From: Medicago truncatula
Lineage: Eukaryota; Streptophyta; Magnoliopsida; Fabales; Fabaceae
Assembly: GCF_003473485.1 (NCBI RefSeq)
Contig: NC_053043.1
Span: 30,852,576-30,916,575 of the forward strand
Length of the DNA: 64,000 nucleotides
Direction of reading: 5' to 3'
Part shown: one piece after another, positions 63,798 through 64,000 of the stretch
Numbering within the stretch: the first letter of the stretch is position 1
How the letters are laid out: each line of letters opens with the position of its first letter
Notes under the pieces: generated by a model
What the model was told of the DNA's origin: nothing
What the model saw: only the letters and a program-made list of their open reading frames with translations
Databases searched by the model: none
Made by a program: the position numbers and the translations under genes

Positions 63798-64000
63798 CTA
63801 AGGCGTTGGTGAAGAGTCATCAGAGGAGGAAGAAGCAGCAGACATAGGCATAGTAAAGAGTGGTGGAGGAAAAGGATGCGCAACAAGTGGAGGGACATTA
63901 TACCTTATGCTTAAAACTTGTGTGAGCCAATCCCTTAGGATTTGATTTTCAATATTGTTGTAGACTAGATAACTGAGAATGGCTTGCTGTCCTTCAAACA
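63798..64000 (-). CDS. 3' end of an unrecognised open frame (partial)
   Basis: On the minus strand a frame stays open from the window edge to a stop at 63,798-63,800, giving the last 66 residues of something longer. The visible part contains QAILSYLVYNNIENQILRDW, then a proline-rich stretch and a Ser/Asp-rich tail ending SPTP. I do not recognise the family. A low-complexity C-terminus followed about 34 bases later by a GGGGGAG purine tract resembles the 3' part of some plant LTR retroelements, but a host gene or chance open frame is also possible at this length. Confidence 0.3.
   Translation of the reverse strand, partial: FEGQQAILSYLVYNNIENQILRDWLTQVLSIRYNVPPLVAHPFPPPLFTMPMSAASSSSDDSSPTP

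Larger units (their letters stand above)
63661..64000. other. Non-rDNA flank at the right end of the array
   Basis: These 340 bp share no unit structure with the array. On the + strand there is a CAA/CAG-rich start, then a pyrimidine-rich stretch (about 63,735-63,765), then purine-rich sequence. Reading the minus strand gives a partial open frame followed by a purine tract. No RNA gene or terminal repeat is visible in the part that is present. Confidence 0.9.

Noticed and set aside
63556-63801. 81-codon + strand frame crossing the array end
   Set aside because: It starts in the 5S spacer, runs through the truncated 5S gene and continues by chance into the unrelated flank. It has no plausible promoter or product.

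Overview
The window is almost entirely a nuclear 5S ribosomal DNA tandem array from a flowering plant. From base 1 to base 63,660 it is one unbroken head-to-tail series of 5S rRNA genes, all on the + strand: 206 essentially full-length copies plus a 207th cut off after 43 nt. The plant assignment rests on the 120-nt gene, which reads as an angiosperm 5S rRNA, and on the plant-type upstream signals (TATATA near -27, GC near -11, C at -1). The genus cannot be told from sequence alone. There is no protein-coding gene, tRNA, transposon insertion or inversion inside the array.

Two spacer classes alternate with an almost invariant gene. Short spacers are 164 bp (unit 284 bp) and long spacers are 199 bp (unit 319 bp). 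They differ by one 35-bp block. Spacers 1-83 (to about 24.2 kb) are mixed: 62 short and 21 long, with an uninterrupted run of 24 short ones at about 8.8-15.5 kb. From the spacer at 24,233 to the end of the array all 124 spacers are long. The long spacer holds two copies of a 38-bp subrepeat; the short spacer has lost most of the 3' part of the first, so the long form is probably ancestral. The same deletion brings two inverted 15-bp motifs to within 6 nt of each other, making a potential hairpin specific to short units.

Variation is very low and is mostly single-base shortening of homopolymers, concentrated at about 37.5-47.5 kb. That pattern looks more like consensus error in a long-read assembly than biology. 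Variants more likely to be real are a shared 11-bp deletion in two genes nine units apart (9,275 and 11,820), a shared pair of substitutions in two spacers 23 kb apart, three altered -11 regions at 44.5-46.7 kb, and the truncated last gene.

The array ends at 63,660. The last 340 bp (63,661-64,000) are unrelated DNA with a partial minus-strand open frame followed by a purine-rich tract, possibly an LTR-retroelement relic or the end of an unknown gene.

Functionally, each unit is a self-contained RNA polymerase III transcription unit: TATA-like and GC upstream elements, internal A box, intermediate element and C box, then a run of Ts as terminator with further T-runs in the spacer as back-ups.
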